Source: Hyphococcus lacteus (GTDB taxonomy: Bacteria > Pseudomonadota > Alphaproteobacteria > Caulobacterales > Parvularculaceae). Taken from it: DNA of 64,000 bases. The position numbers and the translations under genes are program-made. The DNA lies in assembly GCF_041058985.1 (NCBI RefSeq), contig NZ_JBEHZE010000001.1, forward strand, positions 62,001 through 126,000. Reading direction: 5' to 3'. Positions 26,752 through 35,697 of the stretch are shown piece by piece; position 1 is the first letter of the stretch, and each line of letters begins with the position of its first letter. The notes beneath the pieces are model-generated. The model was given only the letters and a program-made list of their open reading frames with translations. It searched no databases and had not been told where the DNA came from.

Positions 26752-26892
26752 TTAGGGCTGAATTGGGTAGATGCACCACCGCGATCATGCACCGGCCGCA
26801 AAAAAAATGCGTCGGATCGGCACAGTTTTGCCGCACATCCTTGGCAAAATGCCCCTATCTGGGATGCGCCCAATTTAGCCAATTCAGCCTAA
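26752..26892. repeat. Imperfect inverted repeat bounding a 141-base segment
   Basis: The end sequence TTAGGGCTGAATTGG (26752-26766) is matched on the opposite strand by CCAATTCAGCCTAA (26879-26892), 14 paired bases with one extra G. The gap 26639-27057 holds no convincing gene. A 73-codon minus-strand frame lies across the left part of the segment. The ends could be those of a small non-coding element or a long hairpin; no target-site duplication is obvious. Confidence 0.35.
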
Positions 26893-27057
26893 GTCATTGA
26901 ATTGAAATAGGTTATATAAAAACCAGCCAACTTCGCGTGCGCTATTTTCTGGCACAGAAATTGGGAGTATCGCTCACAGAGCCAATCGCCCTCTGCTGAA
27001 TTCGCCATAATGGCGTTATGAATGGCATAAGCGGGGGCGTGGCGTTTGAGGTGTCTT

Positions 27058-27282
27058 ATGATGGGTAATGGGATCACGAACATCGTCGCTGCTGCGATCA
27101 TTGCGCTAGCGATTTTGTTCACAGGTGGGTTTGGCGGCGACCAAGCAAGCTCCACTGGTATGAGCGACGAAGAATTCGCGGCGTGGTATGCGCGAGCCGT
27201 CGGTGACATTCGCAATGACATTGTAGTCAACTGCGGTTGCTGTGGTGAAGGCGAGCGGAAGGTCACCAAAGAGGCTTTTTAG
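27058..27282 (+). pseudogene. PEP-CTERM-like exported protein, N-terminal half (frame interrupted)
   Basis: ATG at 27058 with GAGG six bases upstream. The product begins MMGNGITNIVAAAIIALAILF, which can serve as a signal peptide, and continues with an acidic helix (MSDEEFAAWYARAVGDIRND) and CGCCGEGE. It ends at TAG (27280-27282) directly after a run of five T. The next frame (-1) is open from 27249, and its translation makes a natural continuation. One extra T in the run, or a -1 slip, would fuse the two halves. Family of the N-terminal half is unknown. Confidence 0.55.
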
Positions 27283-27635
27283 CACCCCGCCCGGTTCCTA
27301 CGCGGCTTGCCGGTTACAATCCGGTCAAGCCAGCCGAGCCGAGGCGGGTTCCGACAGAAACGCCTGTTGCGCCGCCAGTGAACCCGGTTGTCAACGAGAC
27401 GCTGTATCCACCAATTCAGCCGCTATTCCTGCCGGACTGGCCGCGTCAGCCACCGGTCCTTATACCGCCAGTGGTCATCCCACCCGTCACGCCCCCTTGT
27501 GACGAAGATGATGAAGATTGCGAACCACCCACAGAACCGCCGGTCGATGCTCCAGAACCCGGTTTACTGATTATTTTGATGCTGGGCGGTGTGATGCTTT
27601 ATTGGCAGCGGCGTAAAATTCAGCACACCACATAA
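27249..27635 (+). pseudogene. PEP-CTERM-like exported protein, C-terminal half
   Basis: The frame has no ATG, GTG or TTG before a GTG at 27378, although it is open from 27249. That supports its being the second half of the gene at 27058. It encodes a Pro-rich linker (PVVIPPVTPPCDEDDEDCEPP) followed by a classic tripartite sorting tail: PEPG, a hydrophobic stretch (LLIILMLGGVMLYW) and the basic QRRK. PEP-CTERM tails are recognised by exosortases, which are not encoded in the window. The stop is 6 bases before the mgtE stop codon (convergent). Confidence 0.55.
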
Positions 27636-27641
27636 AAGCGA

Positions 27642-29099
27642 CTAGCTTGCCGCCGGTAACAATACCGCGGCGGCAAGCCCCAAAAAGACAAAAAACCCGA
27701 CAATATCAGTGATAGTCGTAACAAACACCGCAGAAGCAACCGCGGGATCGGCCCCCGCGCGTTGAAGCCCAATCGGCACCAAAATCCCAGCAAGACCAGC
27801 CGCCAACAAATTAATGATCATGGCTACACCAACAACGATCCCTAAACGGATGGCTTCGTTTTCTGTGCCCCAGCCGCTTGCAAAATACCAAACACCCGCA
27901 AGCATGCCCATGATCACCGCAAAAATAACACCGTTCAAAAACCCAACCGTGGCTTCGCGAAAGACAACACGCGCAGCGTTTGTCGCGGTCAAATCTTTGG
28001 TTGCCAATGATCGCACAACAACCGTTAGTGTCTGCGTGCCCGCATTGCCGCCCATCGACGCAACAATCGGCATCAAAACGGCCAGCGCAACAATCTGACC
28101 GATGGCTGCATCAAAAAGCGCAATCACCAAAGACGCCATGATTGCCGTACCTAAATTAATCGCAAGCCAAGAAAAGCGAGACCGCACGGTCTCGATCACC
28201 GTGTCGGATAGACCCGTGTCGGCCTCAACACCACCAAGCGCAAGCATATCTTCGTGGGTTTCTTCGCGGACCATTTCGACCACATCGTCCACCGTGATCA
28301 TCCCAATCAATCGATCAGCATCATCAACCACTGGCGTCGAGATCAGATTATATTGTTCAAAGAGATACGCGACCTCTTCTTGGTCCATAGTGACCGGCAC
28401 CAACCGCATATCACGGCTATTCATCAAATCTTCGATGACCGTTTCGCGTGATGCCTTTAAAAGCGTCGAAAGAGGCACGGACCCGACCGGTTTGAAAGCG
28501 GGATCAACTACAAACACTTCGTAGAATCGGTCGGGAAGTTCCTCGGCGCTACGCATCCGGTCGATGATCTGACCAACAGTCCAAAACGCAGGTGACGCAA
28601 AGAATTCCCGCTGCATCAGGCGGCCGGCACTCTCCTCTTCAAAGTCGAGTGCCGCGCGCAACGCTAGCCGATCTTCGATTGGCGCGAGCGCCAGAATTTC
28701 TGCCTGTTTTTCTTCGTCGAGGTCTTCGAGCAGAAAAGTCGCGTCATCAGTGTCAAGCTCGACAACCGCCTCAGCGACCTTTGATGGCTCCATTGCATCG
28801 ATGACTTCTTCGAGGAGATCGCCATCAAGCTCCGCGAGAACATCAGATGGGATCGCCCCACCCATGAGCCGGATCAGAGATTCGCGCTCGTCATCGCGCA
28901 ATAGGCCCATAAGGTCGGCAAAGTCAGCCGCGTGAAGCTCTTCGGTCAGTCCCTTAAAGGTTTCAGCGTCTTCGGCGTCCAACGCGTCAACAACCGAGCG
29001 CACGAATTCCGTCGACAGCGTGCGGTCGTCCGCAAACTGAGCGTCGTCTTCCGGTTCTTCCGGGCGCAACTCGTTCTCGGCGGGCGCGATTTCGCTCAT
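27642..29099 (-). CDS. mgtE: Magnesium transporter MgtE
   Basis: A Mg2+-gated channel-like importer. Order: N-terminal superhelical MgtE_N domain (about residues 35-140; ALDAEDAETFKGLTEELHAADFADLM), two CBS domains (FYEVFVVDP to VDDVVEMVREE, about residues 150-275), then five membrane helices including PIVASMGGNAGTQTLTVVVRSLA, the conserved pore segment. Length 485 is normal. No M-box-like leader is evident in the 119 bases before the DUF1467 gene or upstream. Confidence 0.96.
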   Translation of the reverse strand: MSEIAPAENELRPEEPEDDAQFADDRTLSTEFVRSVVDALDAEDAETFKGLTEELHAADFADLMGLLRDDERESLIRLMGGAIPSDVLAELDGDLLEEVIDAMEPSKVAEAVVELDTDDATFLLEDLDEEKQAEILALAPIEDRLALRAALDFEEESAGRLMQREFFASPAFWTVGQIIDRMRSAEELPDRFYEVFVVDPAFKPVGSVPLSTLLKASRETVIEDLMNSRDMRLVPVTMDQEEVAYLFEQYNLISTPVVDDADRLIGMITVDDVVEMVREETHEDMLALGGVEADTGLSDTVIETVRSRFSWLAINLGTAIMASLVIALFDAAIGQIVALAVLMPIVASMGGNAGTQTLTVVVRSLATKDLTATNAARVVFREATVGFLNGVIFAVIMGMLAGVWYFASGWGTENEAIRLGIVVGVAMIINLLAAGLAGILVPIGLQRAGADPAVASAVFVTTITDIVGFFVFLGLAAAVLLPAAS

Positions 29100-29218
29100 A
29101 GACAGCCCTCGCCTCTTATACCTATGGAAAAGATTAATTGGGGTCTTGCTAGGATAGCCTATTCACGATGGCAAGGGCAGTCGGTGACGAAAATATTTCT
29201 TAACGCGACGATACCGGG

Positions 29219-29464
29219 TCAGTCAGTGAAATTGAAAATGCCACTAACAATGATTGCTGCCGTCACCGCCCAAAAGATCACCGCTATCTTCGTTGCGAGC
29301 CACGCCTTGGCACCGATATTGGGCGTCACCGGTGCGCCGGGATCAGCCCCTTCGACACCGTCGTCAGGTGCTTCCCATCGGCCTTGAATATCGCGCGGCA
29401 GAACAGCGAGAAAAACCACCCACCACCAAACGATATAAATGACGATTGCGCCTGCGGGATTCAT
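29219..29464 (-). CDS. DUF1467 family membrane protein
   Basis: An 81-residue protein with two membrane helices (AIVIYIVWWWVVFLAVLP and TKIAVIFWAVTAAIIVSGIF), of an alphaproteobacterial family of unknown function. The WWxVLF-like first helix followed by LP and a short loop is typical. It overlaps the rnj stop codon by one base, and this placement just after RNase J is conserved in alphaproteobacteria. Confidence 0.88.
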   Translation of the reverse strand: MNPAGAIVIYIVWWWVVFLAVLPRDIQGRWEAPDDGVEGADPGAPVTPNIGAKAWLATKIAVIFWAVTAAIIVSGIFNFTD

Positions 29465-31122
29465 TATTCGATCCTATGTATCTGGGTGATGACGATAGGA
29501 CGCTTGCCCCAAACATCATCAAAATAAACGCGAACAGCGCGTTTCACCGCCAGCGAGACGGCTTCGTCATCTTTGCGCTTGGTCTTTGGTAGCGCAAATA
29601 ATGCCTCTTCGATATCCCCCGACAGGTCCGACATATCGTCGCTTTCTTCTATCGTCGAGACAATACCGACCCCATCAATCGCGACGTCATCAACGAGTTC
29701 TGCCCGTTCAAATACAACCGAGACCACCAGTACCCCCGCATAGGAGAGCTTTCGACGTTCGCGGATTGGCGGCGCGCCATCAGGCAATAAAGTATCGCCA
29801 TCAAGGAAAATTCGCCCCGCAGGCACCACTTCAATACGTTCCGGGCCTTCGGGCGCGATGCGGATCAGATCACCGTTCCGCGGCGCAAAACTGCGCTTAG
29901 TGCCCAGCTCCAGAGCAAATTTAGCATGTTCTTCGAGATGGCGAGCTTCACCATGCACCGGGATCGAGATTTCCGGGCGTGCCCAGTCATACATAGCACG
30001 CAACTCTTCACGACACGGATGACCAGAAACATGGATGAATTCGTCTTTCTCGGTGATGATTTTCACACCAAGTTCGACCAGGTCGTTCTGGAGGTTATAA
30101 ATCTCACGGTCATTGCCGGGTATAATCTTGGACGAGAAAATGACTGTATCCCCCGCCGACAAGGTCAAGTCGCGGTGATCATTCCGCGCGATCCGTGAAA
30201 GCGCGGCCCGCGGTTCGCCTTGGCTTCCGGTACAAAGATAAAGAACGTGCTGGCGCGGTAAAAACCCTGCATCACGCGGCTCTACAAACCGCAGCCCTTC
30301 GGGCAGAATACCCGTCTCGCGCGCGGCGTCGACGATACGCAACATAGACCGCCCCAACAAACACACGCTGCGATCTGCGGCCATCGCCGCTTCACAAATG
30401 GAAACAACCCGCGAAACATTAGATGCGAAAGTCGTGACTGCGACACGTCCCTCTTGCTTTGCGATCAGCTTGGTCAGTGATTCACGCACCGCCGATTCTG
30501 ATCCGGACTCGCCAGACGATAATACATTGGTCGAATCACAAACCATCGCCATCAAGCCATCATCGCCCAATTTTTTGATGATTTCAGAATCAGTGACCGG
30601 CCCCAATGTCGGCGCTTTATCGATCTTCCAATCGCCCGTGTGCAACACATCCCCTAGCTCTGTTCGCAAGATGATACCGCTTGGCTCAGGGATTGAATGG
30701 GTCAACGTTACATATTCAATATCAAACGGGCCGATCTGAAAACGCGCATTCATGTCGATGACATTCAATTCAACATCGTGCTCGCCATACTCCTCCAGCT
30801 TTCGCGCGACCAACGCAGCGGTAAACGGCGTCGCATAAACCGGACAGCCAAGCTTTGGCGCAAGCAAAGCAACAGCACCAATATGGTCTTCGTGGCCATG
30901 GGTCAGCAGCAATCCATTGAGCGCTTCTTTTTCTTCGAGAATATATGCCGGGTCAGGACAAATTAGATCAATACCCGGCGTCGACAGGTCCCCAAACATG
31001 ACGCCGCAATCAATCATGATCCATTGACGGTTGGCCGGCGTGCCGAACCCATAAAGGTTCATGTTCATACCGATCTCGCCGGAACCACCGAGCGGAAGAA
31101 AGACGAGTTCTTTTTTCGACAT
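29464..31122 (-). CDS. rnj: Ribonuclease J
   Basis: A metallo-beta-lactamase/beta-CASP ribonuclease with endonuclease and 5'-3' exonuclease activity, used in rRNA maturation and mRNA decay. The zinc motif HGHEDH is in LLTHGHEDHIGAVALL; other ligands are in LTHSIPEPSG and HTGDWKID. The beta-CASP motifs include CDSTNV and VHGEARHL, and VSGHPCREELR fits motif C. Length 552 is normal for alphaproteobacteria. The start codon is immediately downstream of the coaX stop, with no gap. Confidence 0.96.
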   Translation of the reverse strand: MSKKELVFLPLGGSGEIGMNMNLYGFGTPANRQWIMIDCGVMFGDLSTPGIDLICPDPAYILEEKEALNGLLLTHGHEDHIGAVALLAPKLGCPVYATPFTAALVARKLEEYGEHDVELNVIDMNARFQIGPFDIEYVTLTHSIPEPSGIILRTELGDVLHTGDWKIDKAPTLGPVTDSEIIKKLGDDGLMAMVCDSTNVLSSGESGSESAVRESLTKLIAKQEGRVAVTTFASNVSRVVSICEAAMAADRSVCLLGRSMLRIVDAARETGILPEGLRFVEPRDAGFLPRQHVLYLCTGSQGEPRAALSRIARNDHRDLTLSAGDTVIFSSKIIPGNDREIYNLQNDLVELGVKIITEKDEFIHVSGHPCREELRAMYDWARPEISIPVHGEARHLEEHAKFALELGTKRSFAPRNGDLIRIAPEGPERIEVVPAGRIFLDGDTLLPDGAPPIRERRKLSYAGVLVVSVVFERAELVDDVAIDGVGIVSTIEESDDMSDLSGDIEEALFALPKTKRKDDEAVSLAVKRAVRVYFDDVWGKRPIVITQIHRIE

Positions 31123-31923
31123 CTAATTTACATCCGCATTTTGCGCGCGGGCAGCTTTAATGCGCTTATGTATTTCAAGAAGACCACGAATAGTCAGATC
31201 ATGATCAAAAACATCAATGGCTTTCGTTTGACCTTCAAAGAGCGACGCGATACCGCCTGTCGCCACAACCTTGATAGATTGTCCGTACTCAATCTTTATC
31301 TTTTCAATCAGGCCCTCAATCAAACAGATATAACCCCAATAAACGCCAGTCTGCATTGCGCCCACTGTATCTGTACCAATAATTTTTTCAGGCTTTTCAA
31401 TAGCGATACGCGGCAGACGCGCGGCAGCTTCATGAAGGGCTTGCATCGAAAGGTTAATCCCCGGCGCTAGCACCCCGCCCTCAAACGCACCATCCGCGCC
31501 GACAATATCGAAATTGGTCGCCGTACCACTATCGACCACGATCAACGGCCCACCATGGGCAGTGAACGCGCCGACGGCATTGACCAGTCGGTCGGCGCCC
31601 GCCTCAGACGGTTTCGTGATCCGCACTTCCAGACCGGGAACGTTATCATGACCAATCACAAAAGGTTCGCGCTCAAAATAACGGCGCGAAAGATTGCGCA
31701 AATGAAACAGCGATTGCGGCACCACAGTTGAGATTATGCACTCACTCACGTCTGAGAGTTGATAATCAGCCATGCCCATCAATTGCGATAACCAGACCGC
31801 ATATTCATCAGCAGTTCTGACGGTGGATGTCGATGAACGCCATTGCGCGACGGGTTTCTCGCCGTCGAACAGCGCGATAACAGAGTTTGTGTTGCCGACA
31901 TCAATCGCAAGCAGCATTGGCAA
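31123..31923 (-). CDS. coaX: Type III pantothenate kinase
   Basis: Phosphorylates pantothenate in the first step of coenzyme A synthesis. ASKHA-fold motifs: LLAIDVGNTNSVIALFD at the N-terminus (phosphate 1), GADRLVNAVGA and VVDSGTATNFDIV (phosphate 2 with catalytic Asp), and VVATGGIASLF near the C-terminus. Type III enzymes need a monovalent cation and are not feedback-inhibited by CoA. It sits between birA (13 bases) and rnj. Confidence 0.96.
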   Translation of the reverse strand: MPMLLAIDVGNTNSVIALFDGEKPVAQWRSSTSTVRTADEYAVWLSQLMGMADYQLSDVSECIISTVVPQSLFHLRNLSRRYFEREPFVIGHDNVPGLEVRITKPSEAGADRLVNAVGAFTAHGGPLIVVDSGTATNFDIVGADGAFEGGVLAPGINLSMQALHEAAARLPRIAIEKPEKIIGTDTVGAMQTGVYWGYICLIEGLIEKIKIEYGQSIKVVATGGIASLFEGQTKAIDVFDHDLTIRGLLEIHKRIKAARAQNADVN

Positions 31924-31936
31924 TTCCTATTCGTAA

Positions 31937-32668
31937 CTATCGGCGGGGCCCAAAGAAGACCTCACCGGCTGTAATAATCCGCTTTCCCGCGCCAGAGCGC
32001 AATATCAGCGCACCATTATCATCAATGCCGTTAAATGTGCCTGAAAGCGTTTCATTAGGCAGGCGAACCGTAATCTCAGTGCCGATTCCTACAGCCCTGT
32101 CGGTCCAGCGATTTTTAATCGATGGAAATCCCGTCGCGCGCCACTCGCGGTATAGTGTCCAGAAATGATGGTCCAGACGCGCGCAAAGCTGTGCTGGTTC
32201 CGGCGGTGCATCCGTGAAATCCATCATGCGGGCAGTTTTATATTCGAGCCCGCCGGGCGCATTCACGATATTTACGCCAATCCCAATCGCGAGATAGTCA
32301 TCAAGATTTTCAAGCAAGATTCCTGCGCATTTCGCGCCGCCTAACAACACATCATTAGGCCACTTCAATTGGATGCGTTCGGCGTCAATAAATTCATCAA
32401 GCGTGAACGCAAGCGTAAGCGCTACAATAAACGAAAGCTGACCACGATGTTCAACGGGACCATCTGGCCGAAACAAAAGTGTGCCGGCAAAATCGCCGGT
32501 GCGCTGTTTCCAATCACGCCCGCGACGGCCATACCCCGCCGTTTGTTTTAGAGCAACAAACCAGCGAGGCTCAGCCATGCTTTTTTCAGCACGGCGCTTT
32601 GCCTCTAGGCTGGTTGAGTCAAGACTATCATAAAGTTCGAACGCGGTGCCAGATGGAAACCGGGTCAC
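31937..32668 (-). CDS. birA: Biotin-[acetyl-CoA-carboxylase] ligase
   Basis: Attaches biotin to the carboxyl-carrier protein via biotinyl-AMP. The catalytic motif is GYGRRGRDWKQ (about residues 46-56), followed by LKWPNDVLLGGAKCAGILLE and IGIGVNIVNAP. At 243 residues there is no N-terminal winged helix, so it is the non-regulatory form. It follows nuoN after 3 bases, the usual alphaproteobacterial order nuoN-birA-coaX-rnj. Confidence 0.95.
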   Translation of the reverse strand: MTRFPSGTAFELYDSLDSTSLEAKRRAEKSMAEPRWFVALKQTAGYGRRGRDWKQRTGDFAGTLLFRPDGPVEHRGQLSFIVALTLAFTLDEFIDAERIQLKWPNDVLLGGAKCAGILLENLDDYLAIGIGVNIVNAPGGLEYKTARMMDFTDAPPEPAQLCARLDHHFWTLYREWRATGFPSIKNRWTDRAVGIGTEITVRLPNETLSGTFNGIDDNGALILRSGAGKRIITAGEVFFGPRR

Positions 32669-32671
32669 GCG

Positions 32672-34114
32672 TTAGAAAAGCGATGCGGCGGCATGCCCCG
32701 CAGCGCTGGAAAGTGGGCCCATAAAAATAGTCAGAACAGGGAACATCAAAATCGCCGAACCCCAAGCCGCAACTTTCAAAATTGATCCGCTGTCACGTTC
32801 AAACGCCGGTACAGGCTCATCAAACCACATGAACCAAACGATCCGAAGATAGTAGAACGCGGAAACCGCACTCAAGACCGCGCCCGCCACAGCAAGCCAG
32901 ATTAAGCCCGCATCAACAGCCGCAATAAACACAAACCACTTTCCAAAGAAACCGGCTGTCGGCGGAACACCCGCCAGCGAGAACATGAGCACCGTCATGA
33001 TCACGGCCATTGGCATGTTGGTTCGTGAAAGGCCCGAAAGGTCGGAAACATTTTCGGTCATGCCACCACGACGACGCATCATGAGAATGATCGCAAACGT
33101 ACCAATCGTCATGGCCATATAGATCGCCATGTAAATTAGAACAGAACCAACACCGTCATTGGTGCCCGCCGCAAGGCCAATCAACGCATAGCCCATATGG
33201 CCAATCGAAGAATACGCCATCAGACGTTTGATATTGGTCTGCGCAATAGCCGAAAATGCACCAATGGCCATCGACGCCAACGCGATTAATGCAATCACCG
33301 GTTGCCAATCAACAACGACATCAAGGAATGAACTTGTTAGCAAGCGGGTGAACAATGCCATCGCCGCTAGTTTTGGTGCCGCAGAGAAGAAGGCCGTAAC
33401 CGGCGTGGGTGCGCCCTCATACACATCAGGCGTCCACATATGAAACGGTGCTGCTGAAACCTTAAACGCGAGGCCTGAAATCATGAAAACAAGACCAATG
33501 ATCAGGCCATAGTTTTCCGATGACAAAGCGGCAATCCGCGCGATTTCTGAGAACGTTGTAGCCCCTGTAAAGCCGTAAACCAGCGATGCACCATAGAGCA
33601 GCAAAGCAGACGACAACGCACCAAGAACGAAATATTTCAACCCGGCTTCTGTTGAGCGGCGGCTGTCACGGTTGAACGCAGCCAGAATATAAAGTGCCAG
33701 GCTTTGCGTTTCGATGCCCATGTAAAGCGAAATAAGATCGGTCGCAGACACCATCAGCGACATACCGAATGCCGCAAGCACAATCAGCACAGGAAATTCA
33801 AACCGGCCTTTTTGCTCGTTCGCCAAATAGCGCTCCGACATAAGGATAGCGATTGCCGCAGAACCAAAGATCAACACTTTGCAGAAGTCAGCGAACGCAT
33901 CAATTCGGAACGCACCATCAAACAGCGACGCGGCCGGCGCACCCGGTGCAAAAAGCACAAGCAGAATTGCAGCAACCAATAAAAGGACCGCACCCAGCGA
34001 AATCTGCTTTGCAGATTTATCACCGATGAAAACACCCGCGATCAGTAGTGCCATTGACCCAATCGCCAACAGCAATTCCGGATACGCAAAGGAAAGGGTT
34101 TCAGCGAGGCCCAT
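32672..34114 (-). CDS. nuoN: NADH-quinone oxidoreductase subunit N
   Basis: Antiporter-like membrane subunit of respiratory complex I, one of three proton-pumping modules. About fourteen hydrophobic segments. Typical features are YMGIETQSLALYILAAF with the key Glu, the Lys in GLAFKVSAAPFHMWTPDVYEGAP, and LMAYSSIGHMGYALIGLA in the broken helix. The start overlaps the nuoM stop by one base. Confidence 0.97.
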   Translation of the reverse strand: MGLAETLSFAYPELLLAIGSMALLIAGVFIGDKSAKQISLGAVLLLVAAILLVLFAPGAPAASLFDGAFRIDAFADFCKVLIFGSAAIAILMSERYLANEQKGRFEFPVLIVLAAFGMSLMVSATDLISLYMGIETQSLALYILAAFNRDSRRSTEAGLKYFVLGALSSALLLYGASLVYGFTGATTFSEIARIAALSSENYGLIIGLVFMISGLAFKVSAAPFHMWTPDVYEGAPTPVTAFFSAAPKLAAMALFTRLLTSSFLDVVVDWQPVIALIALASMAIGAFSAIAQTNIKRLMAYSSIGHMGYALIGLAAGTNDGVGSVLIYMAIYMAMTIGTFAIILMMRRRGGMTENVSDLSGLSRTNMPMAVIMTVLMFSLAGVPPTAGFFGKWFVFIAAVDAGLIWLAVAGAVLSAVSAFYYLRIVWFMWFDEPVPAFERDSGSILKVAAWGSAILMFPVLTIFMGPLSSAAGHAAASLF

Positions 34115-35697
34115 TAGTTTCCTCCGCCAGCGGCGAGCGCTGCATCGTAATTTTCAATCAACAAATCAACAGCCGGGCTGAACACGGACAATGCCGGCCC
34201 TGGGTTGAAACCGAGATAAAGTGTGAATGCCATCAGCACGCCGAGCATGATCAACTCGCGTCGGTTCACATCGGCAATATTCATTAACGCTTCTTTTGTC
34301 AGCTCTCCGAAGATGACCTGACGATAGAGCCGCAACGCATACGCCGCAGAAAGAATGACCCCAAACGCCGCGAAGAACGCAATCCAGCTATTGACTTTGA
34401 ACGCACCCGTCATCGCAAGAATCTCGCCGACGAAGCCGCTGGTACCCGGTAGGCCCACATTCCCCATCGTAAAGAACAGGAACAAAAATGCGTAAATCGG
34501 CATCCGATGGACAAGGCCGCCATAGGCAGCAATCTCTCGCGTGTGCATCCGGTCATAAACAACGCCGACACAAAGAAACAGCGCACCAGAGATAAAGCCA
34601 TGTGAAAGCATCTGAAATAGACCGCCCTCAATCCCCTGCTTCGTGCCGGTAAAGATACCCATGGTCACAAAGCCCATATGCGCAACCGATGAATAGGCAA
34701 TCAGTTTTTTGATGTCTTCCTGCGCCAGCGCCACAAGCGAGGTGTAAATGATCGCTATGATCGAAAGCGCATAAACCAGCGGCGCAAAGTCAAAGCTGGC
34801 GATCGGGAACATCGGCAAGGAGAAACGAAGGAAGCCATAGCCGCCCATTTTCAAAAGGATCGCCGCCAGTACGACGGAGCCCGCCGTCGGGGCCTGAACG
34901 TGTGCATCGGGCAGCCAAGTATGGACCGGCCACATCGGCATCTTCACCGCAAAGGATGCGAAGAAGGCAAGCCACAACCATTTCTGTGCCCCGGCTGCGA
35001 AATCAAAATTCTGAAGGCTTGGGATATCCGTTGTACCAGCTTGCCCATACATCCACGCCATCGCAACGAGCAGCAACAATGAACCAAGCAACGTATAAAG
35101 GAAGAACTTGAGCGACGCATAAATCCGGCTCGGCATAGAAACGCCCGCGAACTCTTTTGTGCCCTTCGATCCCCAAACGCCGATGATCAAGAACATCGGG
35201 ATCAAGCTGCCCTCAAAGAAGAAGTAGAACAAAAACAAATCGAGCGCACAGAACACGCCAATCATCAAGGTCTCAAGGATCAGGAATGCGATCATATATT
35301 CCGCAACGCGGTTTTTGATCGAGTCCCACGATGCCCAGATACAAATCGGCATAAAGAACGTGGTCAACAAAACGAACAGAATCGAAATTCCGTCCACGCC
35401 CATTTTATAGCTGATGCCACTTCCGATCCATGACACTTTTTCAACGAGCTGATAGCCCGCGATTGTTGGATCATAGAGCGCATAAACACCGAGCGAGATG
35501 ACAAACGTACCAATCGTAAAGACCAGTGCGATAATTCTCGCATTGCGTTCGACATTTTCAAGATCACGGCCAACGATAACGCCATCATCGCTTTTGCGTG
35601 CCATCAACTGAGCCGCGACAATAAACAATGCACCAACGAGCGGCGCGAATGTCAGCATGGATAACCAAGGCTGGTTGGCGAAACTTTCAGTAATCAC
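34114..35697 (-). CDS. nuoM: NADH-quinone oxidoreductase subunit M
   Basis: Antiporter-like membrane subunit of complex I, about fourteen helices. The functional Glu is in FFFEGSLIPMFLIIGVWG, the pumping Lys in AVKMPMWPVHTWLPDAHVQAP, and KLIAYSSVAHMGFVTMGIF lies in the discontinuous helix. 527 residues. The start overlaps the nuoL stop by 4 bases. Confidence 0.97.
   Translation of the reverse strand: MITESFANQPWLSMLTFAPLVGALFIVAAQLMARKSDDGVIVGRDLENVERNARIIALVFTIGTFVISLGVYALYDPTIAGYQLVEKVSWIGSGISYKMGVDGISILFVLLTTFFMPICIWASWDSIKNRVAEYMIAFLILETLMIGVFCALDLFLFYFFFEGSLIPMFLIIGVWGSKGTKEFAGVSMPSRIYASLKFFLYTLLGSLLLLVAMAWMYGQAGTTDIPSLQNFDFAAGAQKWLWLAFFASFAVKMPMWPVHTWLPDAHVQAPTAGSVVLAAILLKMGGYGFLRFSLPMFPIASFDFAPLVYALSIIAIIYTSLVALAQEDIKKLIAYSSVAHMGFVTMGIFTGTKQGIEGGLFQMLSHGFISGALFLCVGVVYDRMHTREIAAYGGLVHRMPIYAFLFLFFTMGNVGLPGTSGFVGEILAMTGAFKVNSWIAFFAAFGVILSAAYALRLYRQVIFGELTKEALMNIADVNRRELIMLGVLMAFTLYLGFNPGPALSVFSPAVDLLIENYDAALAAGGGN

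Noticed and set aside
26661..26882. A 73-codon frame on the minus strand before the lysozyme
   Set aside because: It begins with TTG, has no ribosome binding site, and overlaps the inverted repeat. Conservation would be needed before calling it.
27242..27502. A third plus-strand frame over the split PEP-CTERM-like gene
   Set aside because: Its product is low-complexity and has no sorting tail; the other two frames together give a sensible exported protein.
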